Position numbers and translations under genes: made by a program. From Plasmodiophora brassicae (taxonomy: Eukaryota > Endomyxa: Phytomyxea > Phytomyxea > Plasmodiophorida): a stretch of 64,000 nt of DNA. The DNA lies in the NCBI GenBank assembly GCA_036867785.1, contig CP145415.1, forward strand, positions 1,178,001-1,242,000, written 5' to 3'. Shown piece after piece: positions 8,768 through 23,186 of this stretch. Position 1 is the first letter of the stretch. Every line of letters starts with the position of its first letter. A model generated the notes under the pieces. The model was not told the origin of the DNA, did no database searches, and saw nothing but the letters and a program-made list of their open reading frames with translations.

Positions 8768-10543
8768 ATGGTGCGCGTCCAGCTGTACCTGTACGACCTG
8801 TCGCAGGTACCTACTGCTGTCGATTCGTGCCGCTGTGTGGAACAGCTGACCAGGAGTGCGACAGGGCATGGCGCGGCAAATGTCCCCGATGCTCCTTGGC
8901 CGGGAGATTGAGGGCATATGGCATTCCGGGGTCGTCGTCTACGACCGCGAGTGCGTATGCGAGGCGCGGGTGTCGGGGGGCGATGAATAACGATGATGTG
9001 GTATGTGTGCGCAGGTATTTCTACGGGGGCGGGATACAGAGCGCTCGCCCGGGCATGACTGTCGCCGGGCGCCCCTTGCGCATCATCGACCTGGGCGAGA
9101 CGAGCGTCCCGCCGGATCTGCTGAACGAGTTCCTGCGCGAGGTTTCCCATCGGTTCACGCCGGAGACCTACAACCTGTTCAGGCACAATTGCAACACGTT
9201 CGGTATGGCGAGCGTCCGATACGGCGGCACATGTCAACGGAGCTGGGTTGTGCAGCGAACGAGCTGTCGCTGTTCCTGACCGGGTCGCCGATTCCCAGTT
9301 ACATCACTGGGCTGCCTGATGAAGTTCTCAGCACACCAATGGGTAGGGTTGGGGGCGCCAACCTTCTGCTCGTTGGATTCTTACGCGTCCAACTACGTAG
9401 GCGCGTCGCTAATCCCGCTCATTGAGGGGTTCGAAAGGTCACTGCGCGCCGAGGGCGGTGGCAATGGGTTCGTGCCATGGCAGGAATCGCAACAGGCGTC
9501 GGTTGCCCCGGTAGCACAGCCTTCTGGTGGTGCTGGTCCGAAATCCCCTGTCGCTGCTGCTCCCACGTCGCCAGTCACGGCGGCCGAACCAACGTCGGCG
9601 ACAGACTCGTCAGCATCCTGTTGTCGCTCGGTCTGAATGCTTCTCGTTCCACAGCGACTCCTGTCCCGTTCGCCCCGACCCCTTCCGGAACAAACATCTC
9701 CAGCACATCAACACGGGTAGCGCGCCACTTACATCGGTCGACAAGAACGCGTCCACGTTCCTTACACAGATCACGCCGCTTCTCAGAGAACCAGAAAAGG
9801 CGGCAATGGCCAAACTCGTTGCGGCACTGAACGATGGAAGTCAAGGGCCGCCCCCAGACTGCATTGCGATCTTCGCCCGCCTGATCACAGAAACACCGGC
9901 GAAGAAAGCATTCTCGGTGCTGGCTCTGTTCCGCTTGGCGATGCACGTCCGTCCGTTGGCTGAGGTTGTCCTGAAGCGGAACCAGGGACTCATTCTTCAG
10001 ATGCTGGTTCGTTATCACGTAAGAGCCTTACACGTACGTTGGCTTATCGATGGTGAATGGCAGGAGCGGACAATGTCGGAGGCGTCAGACGCTCCCATGT
10101 CGGTGCAAATCATGGCCCTGTGCGCGTTATCGAACGTACTTGCTCACGGCAGCGTCTCGCACGACCTTGCACTGAACCCGCACATCATCGAATACGCGAC
10201 CCGTGCCGTCCGGTCAAAGATGAACCCTGTGCGAATGATGGGCGCGACGGTCATGTACAACTGCGCCTTACAATTGCACTACGATTCGGCCGATGCGCAG
10301 GATCGCGACGACGTATCCGTGCAGATGATCTCCGCCCTGCACGAAGCACTTGTAACGGAATCGGACGGACCCAGCCGATACCGAATGCTGCTGGCTCTCG
10401 GCCATCTCGTCTTCTTCATGGGCCACGAAGGCGTCATGCTGCTGTCCGCCCTGGAATTCAACGCCGACGCCTTCCGAGAGCCCGCGAACGCCGCCGCTGT
10501 CGCCCAGGACATCCAGGCGCTCCTCGCGGACAACGACGGGTAA
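8768..10543 (+). CDS. PPPDE (DeSI-type) cysteine protease fused to a PUL domain
   Basis: Seven phase-checked exons (8768-8806, 8865-8950, 9015-9202, 9256-9342, 9401-9630, 9704-10018, 10064-10543) give 474 aa. The first 140 residues are a PPPDE domain: LYDLSQGMARQMSP, the catalytic His in IEGIWHSG, YFYGGGIQS, and the catalytic Cys in FRHNCNTF, followed by FLTGSPIPSYI. A Ser/Pro/Ala-rich linker leads to a C-terminal helical region of about 300 aa that fits a PUL/ARM-like domain, which in other proteins binds Cdc48/p97. PPPDE proteins remove SUMO or ubiquitin. Fusion to PUL suggests work with p97. The PUL call is less certain than the protease call. Confidence 0.82.
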
Positions 10544-10793
10544 CCATCGACGTTCATACAGCTGTGTGGACGTTGCTCCTGCTTCCCGTGCTGCGTTACG
10601 TACGCCTTCGAAGGTGCCGGCGAGCCGATCGCGCTGGTCGGTTCGGTGGACCAGTCGGCGGATCAATGCGGGCGCCCGTTACGGGGCCCGGCGTTCGTTC
10701 TGCGCGACGCAGTGCGCGACGCGCGAACAGCGGTTTCGTCGCCCAGACACGCGACAGGTTCGTGGGGCATCATCGCCGGTCCACGTCCGCACC

Positions 10794-11913
10794 ATGTCGC
10801 CTGTGTCCTGCGTCTGCCCCGATCGCCCTGGCGCGTCGTACAGCGTGTTCTTTGGGACCGTGTTCGGGGAATGGTTAGCGTGGCAATCGTGCGTCGCCCC
10901 CCGCGCCCGGCCCGGACTGATCCGCGTGTCTTCGCCTGCAGCCTGTATACCGCCACCGACTACATCCCGGTTGTCGCCGGCATGATGAGCCTGGTGTGCT
11001 GGATCTTTGCGTTGCTGCCGCAACTGCTGGCCAACTATCGCAACAAGGTCGGTCGAGTGGTGTCGTCTGCATGGGCGCTCTACCTACTTACGATGTTCGT
11101 CCTCGGCGTGGTCTAGCAAACGGAGGCGTTGTCGCCCATCTTTCTGGCGATCTGGCTGGCGGGTGACCTGTGCGTCTTCCTGGGTGCGCTGGTGGTCGAG
11201 TCCCGTGCGACAATGGTCATTTGCGGCGCCTACTTCTGCCTCAACGATATCTGTAAGGCACGATCCATTTCCGTTTGGCATTGGCACGCGGGTTGCCGAT
11301 GGTGTTGCCTCTGCCTGGGGTTGTATTTTGATCTGACTGCCCCGGTACCATGGTAGGCATTGTGTCGCAGAAGTTCATCTATCGCAAGCGCCCCGACGGG
11401 GCATCCGCCACCAAGGGCAAGGTACCAGCAGCCATCGCGCTCGCGGCGTGTACTCTTCTGCTGTGTGGGTCGATGGCGATTCCCGTCGCGCCCAGTGCGG
11501 AACTGGGCGGTCGGACACTGCTGAACGTCGACAGTCCCCGTCTGTGCAACGCGAAGACGGACAATGCGACGCGGATCGTCCTCGGCAGCATCATCGCCTG
11601 GTTCTCCGGCCTGCTCTACTTCTGCTCCCGAATCCCGCAGATCGTCCACATGATTCGCATGAAGAACCTTGACGGCCTGGAGGTCTCCATGTTCTCGTTG
11701 GCGGTCGCCGGCAACACGTTCTGCGGTATCCAGTTCATCTCCGATGCGGCCATCAACGGCATCCCAAGTGTCAGCCGCTGGTGCGCCGACACGCTGCCCT
11801 TCATCATTGGTAGCTCCGGCACGCTCGTCTTCGACGTCATCATCCTCTACCTATTCGCCAAGCACGGACGTGCCACAAAGGTATCCAAGTCCGACCTGGA
11901 GTCGCAATACTAG
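10794..11913 (+). CDS. PQ-loop lysosomal/vacuolar amino-acid transporter (PQLC2/Ypq1 family)
   Basis: Phase-checked exons 10794-10873, 10942-11047, 11117-11252 and 11357-11913 give 292 aa. The short lumenal start has the paired cysteines typical of PQLC2 (CVCPDRPG ... FGECL). There are seven likely membrane helices and two PQ-loops: LLPQLLANYRNK with ALSPIFLAIWLAGD after it, and RIPQIVHMIRMKNLDGLEVS with MFSLAVAGN. A long loop separates the two repeats. Relatives (SLC66A1, Ypq1) export cationic amino acids from lysosomes or vacuoles. The intron joins restore both PQ-loop contexts. The third intron is 104 nt, longer than most here. Confidence 0.87.
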
Positions 11914-12244
11914 TGGACGGCCTAAACCGACTGACCTGGTGCGAATCGGCCCATTCTTGAACGCGATTCCGCGAACGGGACTCGTGCACGGTGAACTCTA
12001 GGGACGACCGGTCGCCATAACAAAGGTTTACTCGTATGCCATGGCTTCCGAGCATGCCGAACAACGACAGCACTTTGATGTCAGTATTGTGTCGCGCATG
12101 GCGAAGATGGGTGGAGCTTGCGCCGTCCTCCGCGCCAACCGATGACGAATGTAGCGCGATAGCACTGCTCGCCAGTACGGACGGCAGACGTTGTGAATTA
12201 CGAGAAGGTCCTCGTATATGTTGTATACAAGAGTACTAGCAGCG
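11914..12244. other. Intergenic stretch
   Basis: About 330 bp between the PQ-loop gene and a small membrane-protein gene. I see no gene or repeat in it. Confidence 0.5.
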
Positions 12245-12631
12245 ATGCCTGTTTGCGATCAGTCGCGTGGCGGCTGGCCTGATGCCGACGCGCGTGACGA
12301 GCGAGGCGTCGTCTGCAAGTCCGCGGCCCAATTCCGCAGCGAGGGAGGTGCGGCCGCGATGGGGTGGATCATGTCAGCGGCCACGTGAGGGATCAGACTG
12401 CAATGACGATGATATGTGTGTGTGTTCTGGTCGGGACTCACGCCTGCGTGTAGGGATCTCATGATGCTGTCGGTGATGGCGGCCGGGGCGCGTCGCACGG
12501 GCCACCTGCGATTCAACCCGGACCGAGTGCAGAACAAGATGATGCGATCCCTTGTCGTGGCGTTCTTCGCGTTTGGCGACGCTATCATCGACACGGTCCG
12601 CGATATCGTCCAGGGCATCACGGCGAAATGA
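12245..12631 (+). CDS. Small putative membrane protein
   Basis: Not recognised. Two exons (12245-12384, 12454-12631) joined by a 69-nt GT-AG intron give 105 aa in phase. The middle holds a hydrophobic run (DLMMLSVMAAGA), then a basic patch (RRTGHLRFNPDRVQNKMMR), then a second hydrophobic helix (SLVVAFFAFGDAIID), so a small two-span or peripheral membrane protein is possible. An internal ATG at 12359 could also serve as start, giving about 67 aa. Convergent with the E(z) gene, leaving under 100 bp between stops. The opposite strand is also open here, so confidence is limited. Confidence 0.4.
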
Positions 12632-12713
12632 AACCGTGCGACGGGGCAATCACGTGTTGTTTACGATGATGAAGCGTGGTCATTGGGTGCCCTGTGCCGT
12701 GGTGACGACCTTG

Positions 12714-14696
12714 TTATTCCTGGAACCGCGAGTGGGCCTGATTGAACCAGTTCGGCGCGCCTTCGCCTATGCAATGGTTGTAGTCGAAGAAGAGCTCCTC
12801 GCCGGGCTGGATGTCGCGCTTCGCGAATATGCCGATGCGGTGGTCGCCTTTGATGACGACGATCCGGGCGCAGCAGTTTGGCGCATCGCTATGGTTCGCG
12901 TACTTGATCTTGTTCCCTTTGGAGCACGCGTCTGATGGGCGGCATCGCCGATCAGATCGCACGCGCGCGCGCAACATGGCAACCTTACCGATCACGTTGT
13001 CCATGTTCAGGTTGAACAGGTACGAACAGTCCCGCTTGTCGTAGGTGAGGCCGCGACGGTCGGCCTCCTTCTGCGATATCAGATCGCCGACGTATTCGGT
13101 GACGAAATCGCCCTCGCGGATCAGGGCGCCAGCAAACGCACCCCATCCGTGGATGCCGCTGGGCGCCAGCAGGATGGGCGATTTGCGCCGCTCTTGTATG
13201 CTGTCGTTCCGGCACGTGGAACCCATGCCGCAGATCCCGCATAGGTCCTTGTCGCATTCGCGGCCGGCCGCGAAACATGGGCACCGGCGCGTCTGGCATC
13301 GCTTGCTCTCCGCCGTGCATCGGCAGCCGGTGAAGCGTCGCTTGCAGGACGCATCGCACCCGCAGTACTTCTCGCAGAAGTGCCCGGCGTTCACACAGGC
13401 GCAGAGCCCATCGCCGGTGCACGGCCCGTCGTGGTCGCACGGTTCGTACCGATGGATTTCGTTCACGCGGCGAGGCAGCGAAGCCGCCGAGCGTTTCTTG
13501 TACCCAGACGCAGATTTCCGCTTCCAGGTTGGCACCTGCCGGTCGTCGTACGCGACAAACTCAACGCCCGACTGCCGGGCGAAACGTTCGACGTCGCCGC
13601 ATGATCGGCGGACGATGGGTGCGATGCGGCACCAGTCGCCGTCAAAGATCCGGACGAGCTTGTGGAACAGGGCGACTTCAGCCTGGGAAAACTCGACCGT
13701 CGCCTGCGTCGGGTCGGCCGAATAACACGACGTCGAACATGGCGACGTCGGCGGCAGCCTTACAGCACAGGGCACCCTCAAGCAAGGGTCCGAATCGACG
13801 GGAAGCTGTCGTGACCGTCGTCGTGGTTGATCGACAGGGTGCAACGGGCAGTTATAGACGAAACAGCGACGACAGAACAAAGCATGGTAGGAGTCCAGTA
13901 GGTCGTGTCCGCTCCTCGCGGCGTGCCCTGTTCCGTATCGCTCTGTCAAGGACCGCAGCGACACGGGAAGCACCTGTGCATGATAGTGGGTGGTCGATTG
14001 CCGACACGGCGGCTGACCACTGGCTCACCTGAGACAGGGCCGCGAGGATTGTTGGCGATCGACCGTGCCGCCCGATCACCCTTCCAACAACGTAGTCCGT
14101 CTCCTCGTCGAACCCGTCCGTCTCCGAATCGCAGTCGAGATCAAACAAATCCGTCTTCTCGACGTGGATGTCGTCGTTCTCGCCAAAGTACGGGACGAAT
14201 CGCAGCTTGGCGTCATCCGCCTTCGAATAGTTGTCCCTGATGCTCACGTAGACGGACCCGGCGGGTAGGGGATCCGCGAACTGGACCCCGGTCTCGACGC
14301 ACGGTGCCGTGTGCCCTCCGACCGTCTGTCGCAGAGATATTCGCTTCCCGGGTATGCCCTTCGCGTTGCGCGCCAGGGACGGGCGTCCCGGGGGCAGCAC
14401 GCGCGCCCTCGACACCCTCGACAGGTCGACGTCGATTCTCAAGCGATTGACTCGAATCCTATCGCGAACGTGATCAGCGGGCGGGCTAGGATCGGCGAGC
14501 GACGCCCATACGTTGTGGCGACGGCGTCGGGGTAGTCGATCTCGACGAAGCGCGCGCGATGCACGGCGACGTCGCGCGTCACCATGGTAATCACGTCGCG
14601 CGGGACGTCCACGTCCATGGCGTCATCCGCGACGGGGTCGGCGCCCTGCCCTCCCGACGCCGCCTGGCCGCGCTTGAACCGATGCGTCCGCATCAT
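12714..14696 (-). CDS. Polycomb histone H3K27 methyltransferase (Enhancer of zeste)
   Basis: Phase-checked exons 14696-14512, 14458-14029, 13973-12989 and 12931-12714 give 605 aa, shorter than animal EZH2 (about 750). In order: an acidic region with [11 protein letters not shown], the [13 protein letters not shown] segment, a SANT-like stretch ([13 protein letters not shown]), the cysteine-rich CXC region ([16 protein letters not shown]), and a C-terminal SET domain with [18 protein letters not shown] and GEELFFDY. It would methylate H3 lysine 27 within PRC2. The residue two after the FFDY tyrosine is His where EZH2 has Tyr. It is divergent from RAD6. Confidence 0.93.
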
Positions 14697-15024
14697 TGCT
14701 CTCGAGCGCGCCGGCCGGGGCGACGGCGCGCCGCCACTGCGCGACTCCGATGCCTTTGCCTCTTTCAACTGTCAGGCACACATCCGCCACCGCAATCCAG
14801 ACCCGCAGGGGGCAACCCGCGAGGCCCAGACGCAATCTGGTACTTACACAGCGCGGTGGCCGGCACAACCAGCACGGAACTGCAGCGCAGCGCAGTGGAT
14901 GGGTCGGACTGACTTTAGGGCGGCAGCGTCGGCCCGTGGGCCTGGCACAGCGCCGCCCCAGTCCCACCACTGCTCGGCGGCCACGGACTTGGTGGAAAAC
15001 GGCCCGTGCGCGGCGTGTGTGACG
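14697..15024. promoter_or_regulatory. Bidirectional intergenic region between E(z) and RAD6
   Basis: A 328-bp gap holds both start regions of two divergent chromatin genes. No specific motif was identified. The opposite strand reads partly open but shows no protein family. Confidence 0.4.
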
Positions 15025-15716
15025 ATGTCGACGCCGGCGCGGCGCAGGCTGATGCGAGACTTCCGGCGCCTGCAGAACGACCCGCCACAGGGCGTCACCG
15101 GCGCACCGAACGAGGACAACATCATGATGTGGAACGCCGTCATCTTTGGGTATGTCGTCGCCTGCCCGTCTGCAACGATCCGCTGAATGATGTCGCGCGC
15201 ACTGCAGACCTGACGGTACCCGACCTGTGTCACTGGTGCCCCTGTATGTGTCGTAGATGACGATAACGCTGTGTAGATACGCCATGGGAGGGCGGGACCT
15301 TCAAATTGACGCTGGCGTTCACTGAAGAGTATCCAAACAAGGCGCCGAAAGTGAAGTTCGTCACCAAGATGTTCCATCCCAACAGTAGGGGAATGCGCGT
15401 CCCTGCTTGCTGCCTGCGTTCTAATGCAATCTGCTGGTAGTCTATGCTGACGGCGGGATTTGCCTCGAGTAGGTCGTGCCCGGGCTGCCATCGCACGTGC
15501 CGCTAACGTGTGGGCGCGCGCTGTAGCATTCTTCAGAACCAGTGGAGCCCGATATACGATATCGCAGCGATCCTGACGTCGATACAGTCGCTGCTGACCG
15601 ACCCGAATCCGAACTCGCCCGCCAACCTGGAAGCCGCGCGCCTGTACCAGGAGAACCGCAGGGAATACGATCGCCGCGTCTGCGACATTGTCGAGGCCAG
15701 CTGGGATGCCGACTAG
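15025..15716 (+). CDS. UBE2A: Ubiquitin-conjugating enzyme E2 (RAD6/UBE2A)
   Basis: Exons 15025-15149, 15208-15215, 15277-15384, 15441-15468 and 15527-15716 sum to 152 codons, exactly the human UBE2A length. The protein starts [17 protein letters not shown] and contains the E2 HPN motif and the active-site cysteine in GGICLD (Cys88). The second exon is only 8 nt (ACCTGACG) and supplies part of GPDDTPWEGG; without it the frame breaks. RAD6 ubiquitinates histone H2B and PCNA with RING partners. It shares a divergent upstream region with the E(z) methyltransferase. Confidence 0.95.
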
Positions 15717-16005
15717 ACCGTTTGCGTCCGATGCGCTGCCCATCGTGCAGGCGCCCAGACTAAACCGTCACACGTGCACCTATACCTTGTTATACATGTT
15801 GCATGTATGGATATATGAACGGCCACCAGACCCGAACTCATTCTTGACGTCGGCCACGTGGCACTGCTGCAATGGCAGCGCTGAACCGCCCGGGTCCACT
15901 GCTGCTACCTAACGGGGCTTGTCGCACCCGCCGCTTGTGCCATATGGCCATGTGTGGATCCCTGACCGTGTATTGCAATGCAGGAACAAGGCCCCCGGGT
16001 GCACA

Positions 16006-19000
16006 TCACAGAACAGCGGCGACCACCTCGATTTGCTCCTGCCCGGCGTCGTCGTCGTTCACGGAGGCAGCGTGCCGGTCGACGACCTTGAAGACGGCCA
16101 CCTTCAGGACTATCACCGGACGTCAGTTGCCCGCATACGTGCAACGCCCTGCCAGGTCAGGATGTACTCACCGTCCTGGATGAGGAACCAGACCAGGCAG
16201 TACAGCCAGGTGAACCCGCACCAGCGCCCAGAGATCGGGGCGCCACCGTCGCCGAACGGCCAGTACAGCGAGAACAGTGTGGAGATGCCCAGGGCAACGC
16301 ATCCGGCTGCGAGCAGGAGGCCCCCCGGGCGTTGCGACAGGAACGGGCGCGCCTCCGTCCGGGCCGAGAACAGCATCATGAACTGGGTCAACGATATGCT
16401 TACTGCCTGGCACATTCACCGACCCGCACGTATTCGCAACCAATGCGAGTACGTACAGTAAAGCACGACGATGGCTTGCTCGAACGTCAGTGCCTCCAGG
16501 CGGAACGCCCTGTAGAAGGCGCTGCTGGCGTTCTTCCACGACGTCAACGCCAGCCAGAGCATGACGAGCGAGGACGCGCAGGCGACCAGGCCCAGGGTGG
16601 CGGCCATGCCCCACAGGCGCGGGATGTTCCACAGCAGAGGGCGCTTGCTCGTGTGCACCGAGTCGTACGCGACCGAGATGATGTTGCCGTCGTTCAGGAC
16701 CGTGATCGTCAGCAGCGTGATGACGGGCATGGCCCAGAACTTGGGGAACGACGTATCACCAGGCGGGCCGAGCTCGTTCGGGTGCATGGCCATCACGCCG
16801 ACGAAGAAGAACAGGATCAGCTGCAGGGTCGCTGCCACACGGTACGTCTATGGGCAGGAGCGTCACTCGCTCGATATACGACCAGGGGCCCGATGGCCCA
16901 CCGTACCAGGAACGAGTTCATCCGCGCGAAGATGCGACGCGCGATCAGGACGGCCTCGACGATGGCGCGCAGGCCCGGTGTTGTCAGGACAATGTCGGCA
17001 GCGGCCCGGGCAGCATCGGTCGCACCGTCAACAGCCTACAGAAACGTCGCTGAGCGCGCGCGCGAATGCAAATCGGGCGCGTGCGACCGACGTACAAAGC
17101 CGATGTGGGCCTGCTTCAGGGCGGGGGCATCGTTGACGCCGTCGCCTGTCATGCCCGTGATGACGCCACTCTGCTTCAGCGCCTCAACGATGATGAACTT
17201 GTGCTCGGGCAGCGCCTGGGAGAACCCGTCCGTGTTCTGCAAGCAGTCAGTGTCGACACGTCAGACAGACAGCGTTCACGCGCAAGCGCCCACCATGAGC
17301 ATGTCGCCGAGTTCGGCACCGAGCGTCTGCGGCAACTGCCCTTGGGTCTGCTTCAGGTCGATGCTGGGGATGATGCCCGACTTGCAGGACACAACACGAC
17401 TCTTGCCGAGCGATAACGTTCTGGCCATCTCCTGGGCGACCAGCTGGTGGTCGCCCGTGATCATCTTCACCGTGATGCCGTACTGCCTCGCGCGTTCGAT
17501 CGTCTCCTTGGCGTCGGGACGGGCCGGGTCCAGGAACGACAAGATGGCAACCATCTCCACCTGCCCCTTCTCGTTCGTCTTCGCCACGGCCAGCGATCGA
17601 ATGCCGCGCGCCGCCAGGTCCACGACGGCCAGCTCCACCGCCTTCCTGATGTCGTCCTTGTTGTGGCACAGACCCAGGAGGACGTCAGGAGCGCCCTTGA
17701 CGACCGTAAACTGCTGGCCATGCGGCGAGCGGACGGTGGACTCGGTGCGCTTCCGATCGGTGTCGAACGGAATGTACTCGATCTGGGTGAACGTGTTGCA
17801 CTTCGGGATGTCGGCCACGCCGAGGATCATCGTGTCCAGGGCGTCCTTGGCGGGCTCGTTCCACTTCGTGGCCAGTGCCGCATACAGGATGACATCATCC
17901 CTGGAGGTGCCCTCGATGAACGTCGGACACTCGTCCTGGACCTGCATCTTGTTCATCGTCAGCGTGCCCGTCTTGTCAGAGCAGAGCACGCGCATGCCGG
18001 CCAGACGCTCGATGGCGGGCAGGTTGGCCGTGATAGCGTCGTGCGCCGCCAAATCACGCGACCCGAGCGCCAGGATCGTTGTGACGACCACTTGGATCGC
18101 AATCGGGATGGAGGCGATCAGCAGGACCACGTTGAATGAGATCGCCTGAGCGAACATACCGGCTCCACCAACGACCAGTATGTAGGTCAGCGTGATGACG
18201 ACGACTATGACGGCAACTACGAGAAGGTAGAGAACGATGCGCAGGAGGATCTTCTCGAGATCGCCCAGCCTGTTGTCACTGACCTGGAGCAGGGCGGCCG
18301 TCTTCCCGTACATCGTGTTCATGCCCGTCGCCGTCACCGTCGCTTCCGATTCACCACGGGCGACCGTCGACCCCATCTTGGCCTCGTGACCGGGGTTCAT
18401 CCGTACCGGCATCGACTCGCCCGTCATCGCCGACTGGTCAATGCTGACGATGCCCGTGTTGATCTCGCAATCGGCCGGCACCGCCGACCCGGCCGACAAC
18501 GCGATCAGGTCGCCGGGCACCAGCAACGTAGCATTGATCGTCTGCCATTTGCCATCGCGTTTCACCTGCGCCGTCGGTCGCAGGCTTTTCTGCACCGTCG
18601 ACTGTGTCAGTGGCGTGCAGGGCACCCAGGTGAAGTTCGCAAGCGAACCTTCAGTGCCGCAATGGCGTTGTCGGCCTTGTTCTTTTCGTAGAATGCGAGG
18701 AACCCGTTAATGCACTGCAGGGCGAGGAGCACAACAACGTCGGCCCATTTGGTGAGGATGCACTCAATGATGATGGCGATCCAGATGCCGATCGGCATCG
18801 GCCCGATGAACTGCTCCAGCAGCAGGCGCCAGCGCGATTTGCGAACCTCGACCAGCTGGTTCAGGCCGTGCACCTTGAGAAGGTCCTCGGCAGCGCCGGT
18901 CGTCAATCCCTTGCTGTGGCCGGCCGATGTCGACGGCTGGCGTGAGATATGCGGCTGGTGTTCGTTTAGCTCCGCGACGTTGATCGTGCTTGAGGCGTAC

Positions 19001-19116
19001 CGCTTCAGCTGATCGTCGACATCGCGACGGCTGAGGTGGCTCGCGCTAAGGGCTCGTTCAGGGCCGCCCAGCCCATAGAGGACGACCTCCTCCTGGTCAC
19101 GACTTGGTTCCGCCAT
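16006..19116 (-). CDS. Plasma-membrane H+-ATPase (P3A), copy 1
   Basis: Seven phase-checked exons (19116-18649, 18601-17294, 17236-17096, 17035-16907, 16847-16457, 16402-16172, 16109-16006) give 923 aa. Present are TGES in the actuator domain, the phosphorylated Asp365 in [15 protein letters not shown] in the nucleotide domain, [11 protein letters not shown] in the hinge, and about ten membrane helices. The tail after FKVVD is acidic and short, without the plant-type autoinhibitory end. It would pump protons out of the cell at ATP cost. Helix 4 reads PIAIQVVVT, where copies 2 and 3 have Glu instead of Gln, which may change transport. Same strand and exon plan as its two neighbours. Confidence 0.93.
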
Positions 19117-19571
19117 CGACCTTCCCTTCCGGATTCTACGACCGACGCGGGCGCCCAATGATTAGCAGACTGATGTTAAGAATTCGGCGACCTAGCGTCA
19201 ACACGGACGTGATCGAGGTACGTCCAACGTTCCAGACCATACGGTGGTCACCTTGTCACAGTGGCCGTTCGGGACAGGAGCGCGAGCCACCCGGAATGCC
19301 ATGGATGGACGAGCGCCTGATTGGTCCGTTCCCGTAGAGGACACCTCCTTGGCGCCCAACCTGCTCCGCTGCCCAGCCCCCTGGTATGCACAGCCGCCGA
19401 TCTCGGCGTTATTCAGTGCCTGCCGCGCCGCCCGACCGCCGGCAGCACAACCAGTGCCGCATGTTGCAACAGCTGTCATCGGCCAGGGGCGATTACATGG
19501 GCAACCATACGATTGCTGAGACCAGTTGCTCGGTGTACTGTGGGGATGTTTACTTCACATACGGGTGGGAG
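19117..19571. other. Spacer between H+-ATPase copies 1 and 2
   Basis: About 455 bp with no supported gene. It must hold the promoter of copy 1 and the 3' end signals of copy 2. Confidence 0.5.
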
Positions 19572-22719
<3,148 letters not shown>

Positions 22720-22836
22720 GTCGTCAACAGGAATTGGGTGTCCGCAGCGTCGTGCTGGAACGAATGTGTCTGCCCCTTGTGCCGACGTTTGGACGTCACC
22801 CGGGGCGTGTGCCCTCGGAGATGGTTGACACCATCA

Positions 22837-22890
22837 GGCACGCGACACCTGCCGCGATGCTTCGGCACGCGACACCTGCCGCGATGCTTC
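22837..22890. repeat. Two perfect 27-bp tandem repeats
   Basis: The unit beginning GGCACGCGACACCTGCCGCG occurs at 22837-22863 and 22864-22890 and is followed by a partial third start (GGTACGCGA). It lies in the spacer upstream of H+-ATPase copy 2, about 120 bp from its start codon. Confidence 0.9.
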
Positions 22891-23186
22891 GGTACGCGAA
22901 TCGGCCAACACGAGAGAGCGTGCCCCATGGCACTGTCACGTTGTGCCGGGCCGCTTTCTGCCGGCAGCGTATCGCAATCATCCGGTCGACATTGATGGCG
23001 GTGTCCGCGGCAAGGGCTCGCCCCGGCCAGATCCGGCGCCCACCACCGACAACGGGAGCTGATCTCGGCCAACCCGACACTTGCTGTGAGCGGGACGACG
23101 CGACACGACTCAGGAGCAACCGCGGCGATGGCATATGATCGTTGCTGTGCGCTTAACTGTACTGTTTATCCCAGGTCGACACGGCT

